From the NCBI GenBank assembly GCA_946965045.2, contig OX337234.1:2666001-2730000 (forward strand): 64,000 bases of DNA. The letters are read 5' to 3'. Origin of the DNA: Epithemia pelagica. Taxonomy: Eukaryota > Bacillariophyta > Bacillariophyceae > Surirellales > Surirellaceae. The notes under the pieces are model-generated. The model made no database searches and was not told where the DNA came from. It saw only the letters and a program-made list of their open reading frames with translations. The position numbers and the translations under genes were made by a program. This document shows, in pieces, positions 38,942 through 48,422 of this stretch (position 1 is its first letter; every line of letters begins with the position of its first letter).

Positions 38942-40726
38942 TCAGCCCCGGTTCGACGGGTGGCTCCACGGCAGGTCTTGTAGGCAAGAAATGTCATTTA
39001 GGGTTCGGGCTTTGACATCAATACTCCATTCTTTGGATAAACTCCTTGTCCTTCTGCAATCATGCTTCCCACAGAAACCCCTCACCTTGTCTGCAGTCAC
39101 TGTTGTCGGACTGAGGTACCACATTTCAATCGAATCAAAGTAGTCATCCAATTTTGCTCCTCTGCACAAGCCTTCAAATGAATTAACAGAATTTTCATGA
39201 TCGCTCACATGAACCTGTACACCAATTAGACGGGTTGTTCCCATGTACCACAAAATGTCAACAGCCGGGAAGTTGGGATCAGTTGGGACCATTACCCCAC
39301 CCAATCCAACGAACTTAGAAGAGCCAGGAAGTGTCTTCCCTGAAAACCGTTTCGCATTGGAAGGGATTGTCGCTTGTTGAACCGATTCATCATCATTCAC
39401 AGGGACATCAAACTGCCCCTTCATGCAACGTCGGATGACAATCAACTCGAAGTGACGGCCCCGAGACCCTTGGTCAACCTCGGGGTTCTTGCAAACTTGC
39501 AGAAGTTCTTCCTCGTGTTTTTCGATGTGGGCCATGACATCATCCCAGAATTTTTCCATGTACACTTCCTCTACTAATGGGAACAACGGCTCGTAGCAGT
39601 GTTTACGACCAACTGGATTGTCCACAAAGTACTTCCTGTCGAAGATGGGTGTGGTAGTTGGGCTCTTCAAGAGAGTTTGAATGATTCCTGCAAGGAAATC
39701 AGAATAATGCCCGTCTTGTAGTTGTTCCATAAGTTTTTCTGCAGAGTTTACAATTGAATCGAACTCGGCCCGCATGTAGATGTCTTCATTACTTTCGGCT
39801 TCCACAATTAGTCGATACATCTGCAAAGGAATTGCACCAGTCTCCTCCAGGGCCTTTGCCATTCCTCTCTGCGGAAACTGGGGGAACAATATCGTGGCTT
39901 CATCCACCTCAAATCTGATTTTGTGGTGAAAGTCTCTAAAGCCTTCATGGCCCTCCCGGTGGGAGATTTCGTTATTTGCTGAGGCACATATGATGGACAT
40001 GATGCGTTTGGGCGTCATTAAACGGCCCATGAGGTTGTATGGGAAAGGTAGCTTGTGAACATCCTTGATTTGGTTGTAGTCTGGTCGCCCAAATATAGCA
40101 TTTACTTGATCGAAAATGAAAATCCATTTGATGTTCCGTTTTTGGAGCATCTGATAAACAATACCAAGAAGACGAAGAGTCCGGGCTGCAGTGGTCATTG
40201 CATTGGCAATCTGAATTTGATCCGCCAGGTCCAGGGTGATACCGAACGAGGCAAAAACCACTTCCACGAAATCATCAATGCTTTCCCAGTCGTTGCAGTC
40301 TGGGAAGAACGTCACATGGTATTTGGGGCAGCTTTGAAGAAGCATGCAGAGGTTGACCAACGTGTGAGACTTCCCAATCCCTTGCGGTCCCTTCACCATG
40401 ATCCCTGGTTTAAATGGTCTGTCAAAACAACTCTCAATGTCGTTTAGAAGTGTGCGGGTGATAACGGGGCGATACAACAAGCCCCTATCACTATCACTGA
40501 ACCTCTCTGTGCGGAGCGAACGAGCCCAGTATGGCCGAGAGTGATCATTGGGAATGTGATAGATTCTGGCTTGTTCCGGATTATCAGTAGCCGCGCCAGT
40601 ATCGGCTTCATTCATAGTTGCATCGACCCCATCGTCCACAGGTGATGGCGTCGGGTAGAGAGCTTCTACAGCCGCTGGCAGTCTGGCTTGGATGATTGTG
40701 GCTGCAGCGATTACAGGGTCCTCCAT
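38942..40726 (-). CDS. Crinkler/RHS-like P-loop ATPase with nuclease-like C-terminus
   Basis: A single exon of 594 residues from ATG. A STAND/AAA-like NTPase has Walker A KGPQGIGKSHTLV (about residues 112-124) and Walker B KWIFIFDQ (about 200-207). The C-terminal third has a restriction-endonuclease-like pattern: Glu in GRHFELIVIRR (about 425), Asp in PAVDILWYMG (about 490) and a final Q-x-H (GVQVHV, about 503) where PD-(D/E)XK enzymes have E-x-K. This architecture is known from the Crinkler-RHS class of eukaryotic proteins (P-loop NTPase plus nuclease), described in oomycetes, trypanosomes and many free-living protists. No LFLAK/HVLVxxP header or signal peptide is present. Whether the nuclease is active and what it targets is not known. 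It sits in a repeat-rich stretch, in line with the family's habit of lying near transposons. Confidence 0.65.
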   Translation of the reverse strand: MEDPVIAAATIIQARLPAAVEALYPTPSPVDDGVDATMNEADTGAATDNPEQARIYHIPNDHSRPYWARSLRTERFSDSDRGLLYRPVITRTLLNDIESCFDRPFKPGIMVKGPQGIGKSHTLVNLCMLLQSCPKYHVTFFPDCNDWESIDDFVEVVFASFGITLDLADQIQIANAMTTAARTLRLLGIVYQMLQKRNIKWIFIFDQVNAIFGRPDYNQIKDVHKLPFPYNLMGRLMTPKRIMSIICASANNEISHREGHEGFRDFHHKIRFEVDEATILFPQFPQRGMAKALEETGAIPLQMYRLIVEAESNEDIYMRAEFDSIVNSAEKLMEQLQDGHYSDFLAGIIQTLLKSPTTTPIFDRKYFVDNPVGRKHCYEPLFPLVEEVYMEKFWDDVMAHIEKHEEELLQVCKNPEVDQGSRGRHFELIVIRRCMKGQFDVPVNDDESVQQATIPSNAKRFSGKTLPGSSKFVGLGGVMVPTDPNFPAVDILWYMGTTRLIGVQVHVSDHENSVNSFEGLCRGAKLDDYFDSIEMWYLSPTTVTADKVRGFCGKHDCRRTRSLSKEWSIDVKARTLNDISCLQDLPWSHPSNRG

Positions 40727-42211
40727 TTCCGAGAACTAGAGGGGTTTGCTACAAATAGTACTGTTGCGGCTCCGTCGCGGCACATGCGTCCTCGACTCGA
40801 GACAGTAATACCTGTGTCGTTGGCTGGTTTCTTGATGGAATCGGACTATTGATTCTCTTTGTTGCTTGTAGCGGTTGTGTGTGATGGAGTGAGGAATTCG
40901 TACAATTTTGTACCATACTGGCTGGCTGGGAGGAACTGGACGGCAAGCGGACGTGCCGACGATGGACGGACGTTTCTAGTGACGTCGACCAGCACTGAGC
41001 CAAGAAGTGGCTGAAAAGAAAGCAAATCCAAGGAATGATAGTTTATCGTGGGCGATGCAGTGATGCAAATAATCTGGTTTGAAGTTGTTACTCTCGCAGG
41101 CCTCGATAAGTCTTCACTGCCCTGATGTCACTCAGAACAGGCTAATGCAGACGGGCATACAAGGCACCGACTAGGTGTCCGCTTTTTAGTGGTCTGCCTG
41201 TCAACTCTTGAATGGTCTGTCCCGCTCACCAAAAACTCCAACTCCGCCAGAAAAAAATCTGACTTCCGTCTGGAGTGGCTGGCGTGTTTTGGCAGTTGGA
41301 AATTGGCAGGCGCTCTGCTCAACAAGACTCAAAATATTCCTGTTCGGTCAGGGTCAGGGGTCATAAAATCGACGCACACAACAAAATGAGGTAACGACTA
41401 CCAACAACACACCAAAACGGCCTCATGCTTCGTCGCTGAGCACTGAGCATCTGATCTTTGTCAGCATGGTAAGTTCCACAAAGCTTAATCACTGCATTGG
41501 AATTGGACAATGGTTTGGGATAGGTTCTCACTTCTTTGCCACATTGCCATGTGTTTGTGCCGTATAACACCATTTTTGGTCCATTCAATGGGCGGCAGCT
41601 AAAATTAATTGTAGGATTCTTTTAGTATTCCATAGAGTTTTAAAGCTCAGTGAGATAGGATTAGTGGAGCAAACCATCCATTTCTCATCTGTTGCTCAGT
41701 TTGAGTCTTCAGTTGCTTGTGTTGTCGACTTGCTCCTCTTGGTCTGCTTTTATTGCCATGAGCATGACTTGTCTTCCCCAGCAGCATGTGGGACTCTGCA
41801 TGTTCCGTAACAAAAGCAGGAAGAGAGTCATCCTAAAATAGGGGTGTAATGTGTAGTTGTAGGTCAATTGCTCGCAAAGAGACAAGCCTACGGCATAGAC
41901 AAGGTGTTGTGGATGAGGGTGTTCTTTTAAACCGAGAACTAGACGAGAAAAAACAACACTAGAAAAAGGAGGGATGGGGGCACAGCCAAACTCTATCTAT
42001 GGTCTATTCATGTCAAAAAATGTCAGAGGTATGCATGATGGAGAATGCATGGTCATGTCCATTGTCCATGACAAACAGAGAAGAGGAGAAAAGACGAAGA
42101 GAAAAAATTGTGTGAAGAGTGAAGAATTGGAACATGGAAGAGGGGAAAGTGAAGACGAACCAAGACCAACGGTCAAAGCGCGCACGTCTGCTCACAAGAT
42201 TTCGAAAGGGT
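40727..42211. other. Intergenic region, nothing recognised
   Basis: About 1.5 kb between the Crinkler-like gene and the Harbinger element. The short frames present carry no motifs, and I found no internal repeat. Confidence 0.4.
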
Positions 42212-42275
42212 GGAACATCGCGAAATTGCCTTTTGCGCCTGATGTTAGCAACGTCGGCCACGGACACTCCTAGCA
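42212..42275 (+). repeat. Left TIR of the Harbinger element
   Basis: 64 bp, the exact reverse complement of 45745-45808 by direct reading. Preceded by GGT. Confidence 0.95.
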
Positions 42276-42376
42276 ATGGCTCGTAGCAGGTAGAGCTGTA
42301 GCTTGCAACCTGTTAACCTACGGATACAAACAATTGGCATACAAATAGACAACTAACATTCCTTAGGCGCTATAAA

Positions 42377-43341
42377 TTAATCTTTGTAGTCAACCTGAAA
42401 GAGTTGTTCACCGTTGTTTATTGTGAGCTGGCAAATTACGGCAACAGCTCTGAAAACATCTCCGTGCTGATCGAGGTCGTGTCGAAAGGTTTGGGCGAGG
42501 CAGCCCCAAAGCTTAAACCTCTTGTTAATTGTCTCCTGGCGACTACGAACACGTTGTTGCATTCTTTTTGTTTGGGGTGGATTGGCGAAGCCCTTTGGGC
42601 ATTTGACTTTTTTCGGATGCTCTCCGAGATACCCATCATCTGCTTCCACGCGTTCGTTTGGTTCTAGGTGCAAGAGTAGGGAGTTGCGGAAGATCATAAG
42701 ATCATTCCACAACCCACACTCATACGGACCATTGATCCACACAATGTCTCCAGTGAGGATGCAAAGGCCTACCTCGTACCGGAGACCACTCTTTTTGAAC
42801 TTGAACGAAAAGAACTTCCGGCCGTGCTCCGGTATGCGAAAGTCCGTACCATCCACTGACATAAGGCAGTCATTGCCAACATCTCTCTTAAACCTATTTT
42901 CAAATATTATCTGTAGCAATGGTTAGATAAGAAAAGACCGACATCCCTTTCACAACAAGTAGCACCACTTACCACTAGGGGTTCTAGGTTAGCAATTGCC
43001 GGAATGAACAACCACGTCCACTTGCGGAAGGTTTCCGGGTCAACCCCACCTACAAGGGCACACAATGACTTTGCATTTGAGTAGACCTTCAGAAATAGAA
43101 GGGTCCACAACAAATGAGTGATTGTGCCCCCTTCAGGTATGGTGTCGGTCGTTCCCAGCAAGGACCACAAAGACAAAAACACTGCCACCGAACACCCAAA
43201 AAAGCTCCGAAACTCCAGATCCTCGGTCTGGGTGGAACGCTCTCGAAGGCCATCGCGTCCCCAGATCCCACGCGCAATCCTCAGCACATCATCGGCGTGA
43301 GGTGCTTCGGACCGTTGTCGCTTTCGATCTGGCAAATCCAT
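42377..43341 (-). CDS. Harbinger DDE transposase (DDE_Tnp_4 type), two exons
   Basis: Exon 1 is 42973-43341 (from ATG) and exon 2 is 42377-42910, with a 62-bp GT-AG intron (42911-42972, donor GTAAGT). The join is in phase 0 and gives about 300 residues. The N-terminal part is helical and probably binds DNA. The catalytic domain shows MSVDGTDFRIPEHG (first Asp), CGLWNDLMIF (second Asp) and SRQETINKRFKLWG (Glu), with EADDGYLGE between them, matching DDE_Tnp_4 proteins of PIF/Harbinger elements. There are no stops or frameshifts. It would cut and rejoin the element's TIRs together with the Myb-like partner encoded divergently. Confidence 0.85.
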
Positions 43342-44554
43342 TCTTCTGTGACACGAGAGAGGAGAGGACTCTCACATAAAGATTTGAGTGTGTGGCTCTC
43401 GCAGTGCGGGAGATGGATCGTGTGAGGTGCACCAACGGAGACTCAACAAGTTATGCCCTTTAGATACTTATCCCGATTTTTGATGTAATAGTAGTGTAGT
43501 TATAAAGTTACAAGAACAGCCCACAAGAACATGAGATGCATTGGAAATTTCTGAATGGCTTCCATTGGCCGATATCTAATAGGGAACATGAGAAACTCGT
43601 AAATGATTCGATTGAAAATCACAGAGTACAGCGAGTACACGCAGTCTCTGGGTAGCTACAGAGTCTAAAAATTTGTCCAAGACCCAAGACATCGAGTTGG
43701 TGTGATGCGACTCGGGGATCAGCACATAAAGAAGACAGAATCATTGCTTGCTTTCCATAAGAAGGCTTAAGCTAAAAAAATTCAAACTTCCGAATATCAG
43801 ATGGTGATGGATCAGTCCTACTTACGACGTGCTCTACCGTTTAGCTCTGATCTGTCGTTTAGCTCTGATCTGCCTTTTTTCTCCGATCTGCCGTTTAGCT
43901 CCGATCTGCCGTTTAGCTCCTTTCTGCCGTTTAGCGCCTTTCTGCCGTTTAGCGCCTTTCTGCCGTTTAGCGCCTTTCTTCCGTTTATCGCCTCCTAGTA
44001 CAAAATCCTACGTGTTTTCTCGTAGCTCCTTCCGTTTTTCGCCTTTCTTCCGTTTTTCGCCTTTCTTCCGTTTAGCTCCTATCTGCCGTTTAGCTCCTAT
44101 CTGCCGTTTAGCTCCAATCTGCCGTTTAGCTCCGATCTGCTGTTTTGAGTTTTCAGCTTATCTTCATTATTTGGTTAGCTTCATCGTAACTAATCCTATG
44201 TTGTGTGTGTGTCGTTTGTCTCCATCATTTTTTCATTTATCAGTTCTTGGATCCATTGTTCCATTGTGGTTTGTTGTGTCACGTAGCACACACAAAGGGC
44301 TGAGGATGCACACCGATCACCGATCCATACAATTGCCTACATAGATAAAGAATAACATTGCCCTACATCAATGAACATGGATCACATATGCCATGGGACA
44401 CGAGTCTTCAAGTAGATGTCCGATCAAAGTCATGTGTTTCGTCTCCCCATGTGTGATCTGTCACACATCAAGTTGTTCTTGTAGAAAACAACGAGTCTCA
44501 AATCTCTCTGATAAACCGGAAAACCGGAAAACATGCCATAAAACCACAAAACTG
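43342..44554. other. Divergent inter-ORF region of the Harbinger element
   Basis: About 1.2 kb between the two element genes, expected to hold both promoters. Its main feature is an 18-bp minisatellite at about 43837-44143. No other gene is supported. Confidence 0.5.
43837..44143. repeat. 18-bp minisatellite (CCGTTTAGCTCCGATCTG)n
   Basis: Roughly fifteen units can be read, varying at the CTCCGAT/CGCCTTT positions (CCGTTTAGCGCCTTTCTG and similar), interrupted once around 43998-44030. It lies between the two divergent genes of the Harbinger element. Confidence 0.9.
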
Positions 44555-45627
44555 ATGTCGGACACCGGTAAATGGGGCAAGGACAACGACGCCAAGCTTC
44601 ACGTGTTGTTCAGCAAGCCTGTGTCTAAAGGTGGGGTCTCGACCACAAATTTAGACCAAAAGGCTATTGAACAAGTCCGCCAGCAGCACTTTCCGGAGCG
44701 AAAGTACCGTAACTTTGCTCCCCTCTTCCGAAAGAAGGCACGACAGTGGAACGTGGATCAGACGTTGAGTGGTACTCGGAAGCCTCAAGGTAAGTACCAC
44801 GGATGTGAGTGTTTCAACTACTGCATGTCTAACTCATTTGTGTTGTACTAGAAGAGGACACCGGCGCTGCTGAACAAGAGGAGGACGACGAAGCAGAGGT
44901 GGACGGCAGTGACAACGGTGAAGAAGTCAGTGAGGACGAGAACGAAGACGAACAAGTGGACGGTATTACAGAGCTACTGGGAAAGATGAGTGTCGGTAAG
45001 GCCCCCACCAAGAAGCCTTTTTCCATGGATGTGGCGTTTCCCTACTTCCTCTACGAGTATGAAGAAGCCGACGAAAAACACTGCAGTGTTGACTTTTTGG
45101 TCTATGGCCTGCCAAACAGTGCCTACCGCCCCAAGGTCAGTCCCGGTGGTCAAGAGCTTCAACTCGGAGTTATAGTTTCTCCATTCTTTGTGAGCGATGA
45201 CCGTCTATTTGTTGCGAATGACGAGATCAACGAAAACACCCACAAGGCCACTGCCTACAAGATGGCAGTCGACAGCATCAAGAAAAAACACGGAGATGGC
45301 TCCGTGGAACAACGTCTGATGGGCGACCCGCAGAGTGTGAAGCTTCCATTTCCAGTTGAGGAACAAATTTCTTGCTGGGAAGTCCAAGCCTTTGGAAACA
45401 ACGACACCGACTTTCATCTTGGTGGAGTGCAGCAGATGGTCTTCATCCTTGCCGTCGATCTTGTTGCTAAGGAGAAGCGTTACAAAAAGAAAGAGGGTGG
45501 GATCCGCGTGTTTACCACCCCAACTACCCGACGCCGCAACAACAACAACAACAATAACCGCAGGGGCAATGATGATGACGACTATGACTATGATGACGAC
45601 GATGCCACCCATATGGTTCAGGACTGA
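44555..45627 (+). CDS. Harbinger SANT/Myb-like accessory protein, two exons
   Basis: Exons 44555-44789 and 44852-45627, with a 62-bp intron (donor GTAAGT, acceptor TACTAG), phase 1, about 336 residues. The N-terminus has a SANT/Myb-like pattern: KWGKDNDAKLHVLF, then YRNFAPLFRKKARQWN. A very acidic linker (Asp/Glu runs) and a conserved globular domain follow (FLVYGLPNSAYRPKVSPGG, EEQISCWEVQAFG). The C-terminus is an Arg/Asn/Asp-rich low-complexity tail. In Harbinger systems the Myb-like protein binds the transposon ends and brings the transposase to the nucleus. Placement within the same TIRs supports that role here. Confidence 0.75.
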
Positions 45628-45744
45628 ATCTCATTCGAAGAACAACAACGACCACTATGGCCTGACGGTGCTTTCAGTTATGATCTTGACAGTAAATATT
45701 ACTCCTAGTTAGTTCTCCAGTATTTCACTACCTTCTATTTCACT

Positions 45745-45808
45745 TGCTAGGAGTGTCCGTGGCCGACGTTGCTAACATCAGGCGCAAAAGGCAATTTCGC
45801 GATGTTCC
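45745..45808 (-). repeat. Right TIR of the Harbinger element
   Basis: 64 bp, exact inverted copy of 42212-42275, followed by GGT. Confidence 0.95.
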
Positions 45809-45970
45809 GGTGATCCAGAAGGCCGGCGTGATCATTTTCATTTTGACCAGAAATTTTCTTCATAAAAGAAAAAAAACGAAAATGAAAATGATTGGTCGCG
45901 GAGAGCGGCCGGACGGCTAAGAAGCGGACATCTAGTCGGAGGGAATTCTCCATCCCACACCGAACACTAA

Positions 45971-46757
45971 GGCCCTGTGTCCAGGGAATGTGTTTTCGAG
46001 GTCTGAAATCGAGTTTCGAGTTTTGAGGTGGGGCTCTGTCCCTACCTTGAAACAACGATCTGGATGTACGTGTCCAGGTAAAAACTGTATTTTCGAGTTT
46101 CGAGTTTCGAGTTTTATTTTTCAATACTCGTGCACTCCCATGCTTCCCCCCTACCGGCGCATGAACGAGCACAACGGCAATTGACAATGACGACAAACAA
46201 ATGTCGCTTGAGTACTCCTAATTCCTAATATTACATTGCATAACGGGAGAAGGTAGAATATTTGTAGAGCCCGTCCATGGAGCAGGATGCGGGCTTTGTT
46301 CCGTAACCATGTCTCTATGGAGAGATGAGAACTATTTGCTTTTGACCATTGACAGTGGTTGTGACCATTACTTCCATGGCAGCGACAGGTTAATAATACT
46401 TGCTTATTTTCTAGAGAAGCTCTTACTTATATCACATCAATCATTGTGCTAGGAGTACTATTGTCTATGATGGACAAGAGAGATTGCCTCGTTGTTGTTG
46501 TCGGAGAGATCGAAATGAGAGACAGAGAGCCCGGCGGCTGAAAGGTGGGTTTTGTAGGAGCGCGTGGGGCTCTTTGCAAAACTCGAAACTCGAAACTCGA
46601 TTTCAGAATCTTGGCAAGGTCGTTGGGGGATTGCCAAGATTTGGGGGATTCGAGGTTGTGTTTTCGAGTTTTCAAGGGGACCATAACCTATTGGCTCAAC
46701 CTCGAAACTCGAAACTCGATTTCAGAACTCAAAAACACATTCCCTGGACACAGGCCC
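45971..46757. mobile_element. Harbinger-type MITE with TAA target duplication
   Basis: The ends are inverted repeats beginning GGCCCTGTGTCCAGGGAATG (left 45971, right ending 46757), about 27 bp near-perfect. They continue with CGAGTTTCGAGTTTCGAG-type subterminal repeats in inverted orientation. TAA flanks both sides (45968-45970 and 46758-46760). The length of 787 bp with no transposase makes it non-autonomous. A 3-bp TAA duplication is typical for PIF/Harbinger. Its TIRs differ from the full Harbinger element next door, so another element would mobilise it. Confidence 0.85.
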
Positions 46758-46850
46758 TAATAATGGTAAAGTAAATGGATGCCGACTAGGCTCTTGTAGG
46801 ATTTTAAGGCCAATCACTGAACTCAGCCGTTCCATCCCGAGGGGTACTGT

Positions 46851-48007
46851 CGGTGACCACCTATTAATCGTATGTACGTCGTCCGCACAGAACTCTGTCC
46901 TCCTCCCCCATAAAATCTCCCAAAAGCAAATCGTCATGTAGAATGGCCGGCGTGCAAGTGACCGTTGAAGGTTGGCGGGCGTCCTCTGATCAACACGATT
47001 CAAATTCCAGACGCTCGCGAGCGACAGCCCATAAAAACCGTGAGTGGAGGGCCCTATGCCCTATCACGGTACCGGTAAGACCATCGGCCATGGCACATGA
47101 ACCGCGGACCGAATCATTGTAGACTGTAGACAGAGCGCGTCGTTCCTTCAGTTGTTGTTTGTGCCAACTGTTTCTTCTTAGAATTGATAAATTGGTAGTG
47201 TTCTCGCCCATTTTCTCATTGTAGGGCTTGTCACATCCATGGTTCGAGTTGTCTACTAGGTAGGGGACGCTTTGGTTTCTTCTTACTCCTTGGAGTAGTA
47301 ATCCAAGTTGTAGATGGCAAACTGCATGAGGCTGATTGTCACCACTTTCTTTCTAGGCTATTGCTCATTGAGACCAATTCATAAGAGTAGTGTTTGCTAT
47401 ATCTTCTTCATGGTGAAGACGAGGAAGGAGAAGAATGCAGACAATAAAGGCAAGAGAATCCCTGCTAGAGCCGGACACCATTGACATTGATATTTACCCC
47501 TACTCCTATGATAAAATAAAGAACAGGAATTCTACCTAGACTAGTATCAAAGTAAAAGGGCTACAAATGAATCAATCATCAAGACTACTCCTAACAAGCA
47601 AAATTGGACCGGTGAAAAGTGGGACGTCGCAACGAGTCCAGAAAATGGGGCTCATGGGGTGTATGCAAACAAAAGCAACAGGGAGGGACTATTGAGATGC
47701 TCATCCTTAGCCTAGTTGCAGCTCTGTCTTTCTTGACGTACCTGGGTTGCATGGTAGCTGACAAACCATGCCATTGCCAATTGCCATTGGCAATGGAGGT
47801 TTGTTTGTTTTTTTGGGGAGCGTGTGCGAGATTCGTGCACAACCACCAACAGCAACCGTCATGCACGCTGGGCCGCTCAAACGTGACACGGAAATGCCGG
47901 CGTGTCCTTTCTGATTTTTTATGGAAAATAGGATTTGAATCAAGAAAAAATCTCCATTGGGGAGAAAGTTTGCGGACGACGTACATACGATTAATAGGTG
48001 GTCACCG
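46851..48007. mobile_element. Inverted-repeat element with 37-bp perfect arms
   Basis: Positions 46851-46887 and 47971-48007 are perfect inverted copies (starting CGGTGACCACCTATTAATCG). The right arm continues outward to CCGAGGGTT, the terminus also seen at 2783 and 4181; the left outward part is diverged. The 1.1 kb interior has no recognisable ORF. It is likely a non-autonomous member of the CCCTCGGTATC family, with true ends near 46836 and 48018. Confidence 0.65.
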
Positions 48008-48264
48008 ATACCGAGGGTTCTATGGCATCATGATACGTACTTTGTATTAATATCGATCCTTTGTTTTGGTTTCGTCCGTTGGGTATTCGGAGAGAATATG
48101 CGACTAACGTGTAGTTACCGGAAGTTGCAGTATTTTTGATCTCATTCGTTTTCCTCGTCTTCAGGATATCGGCGATGCATTCGAGTGACAGGAAACTCCC
48201 CATGCGTTAGGCACGCCCGATCGGTGCTATGCATGCGCTATTTCCCTACAGATTCTTGTACATA

Positions 48265-48422
48265 TGTCTTATTCCTACTGATAGAATCCTCGTAAAAGAA
48301 AGACTAAGAGAAGACATTACGCTAGATCCAACGCATGCAAATCAGTAAACCAGTAAGGGGTAATGACCGTACGTTTGGGTCCCGAATGTAGTCCCGAATG
48401 ACGTATCGACCCGAATAAGACA
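48265..48422 (-). repeat. 3' LTR of the second copia element
   Basis: 158 bp, identical by direct comparison to 54630-54787. The last ORF of the element runs into it. On the element strand CGGGGAC precedes it as a possible polypurine tract. Confidence 0.95.

Larger units (their letters stand above)
42212..45808. mobile_element. Complete Harbinger/PIF-type DNA transposon
   Basis: The element is 3,597 bp with 64-bp perfect terminal inverted repeats (42212-42275 and 45745-45808, starting GGAACATCGCGAAATTGCC). Both sides are flanked by a 3-bp direct repeat GGT (42209-42211 and 45809-45811). It carries two divergent genes: a DDE transposase (minus) and a SANT/Myb-like partner (plus), the standard Harbinger pair. 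Both frames are intact after removing one short intron each. Perfect TIRs suggest recent activity. The usual Harbinger target is TWA, so GGT is atypical. Confidence 0.9.

Noticed and set aside
41974-42273. 99-residue plus-strand frame ending in NIAKLPFAPDVSNVGHGHS
   Set aside because: The same C-terminus appears at 45747 on the other strand only because both run through the Harbinger TIRs; it is not protein homology.
44393-44554. Upstream extension of the Myb-like ORF of the Harbinger element
   Set aside because: The ATG at 44555 directly precedes the SANT-like domain; the upstream part is Cys/Ser-rich without conservation signals and is better read as 5' UTR.
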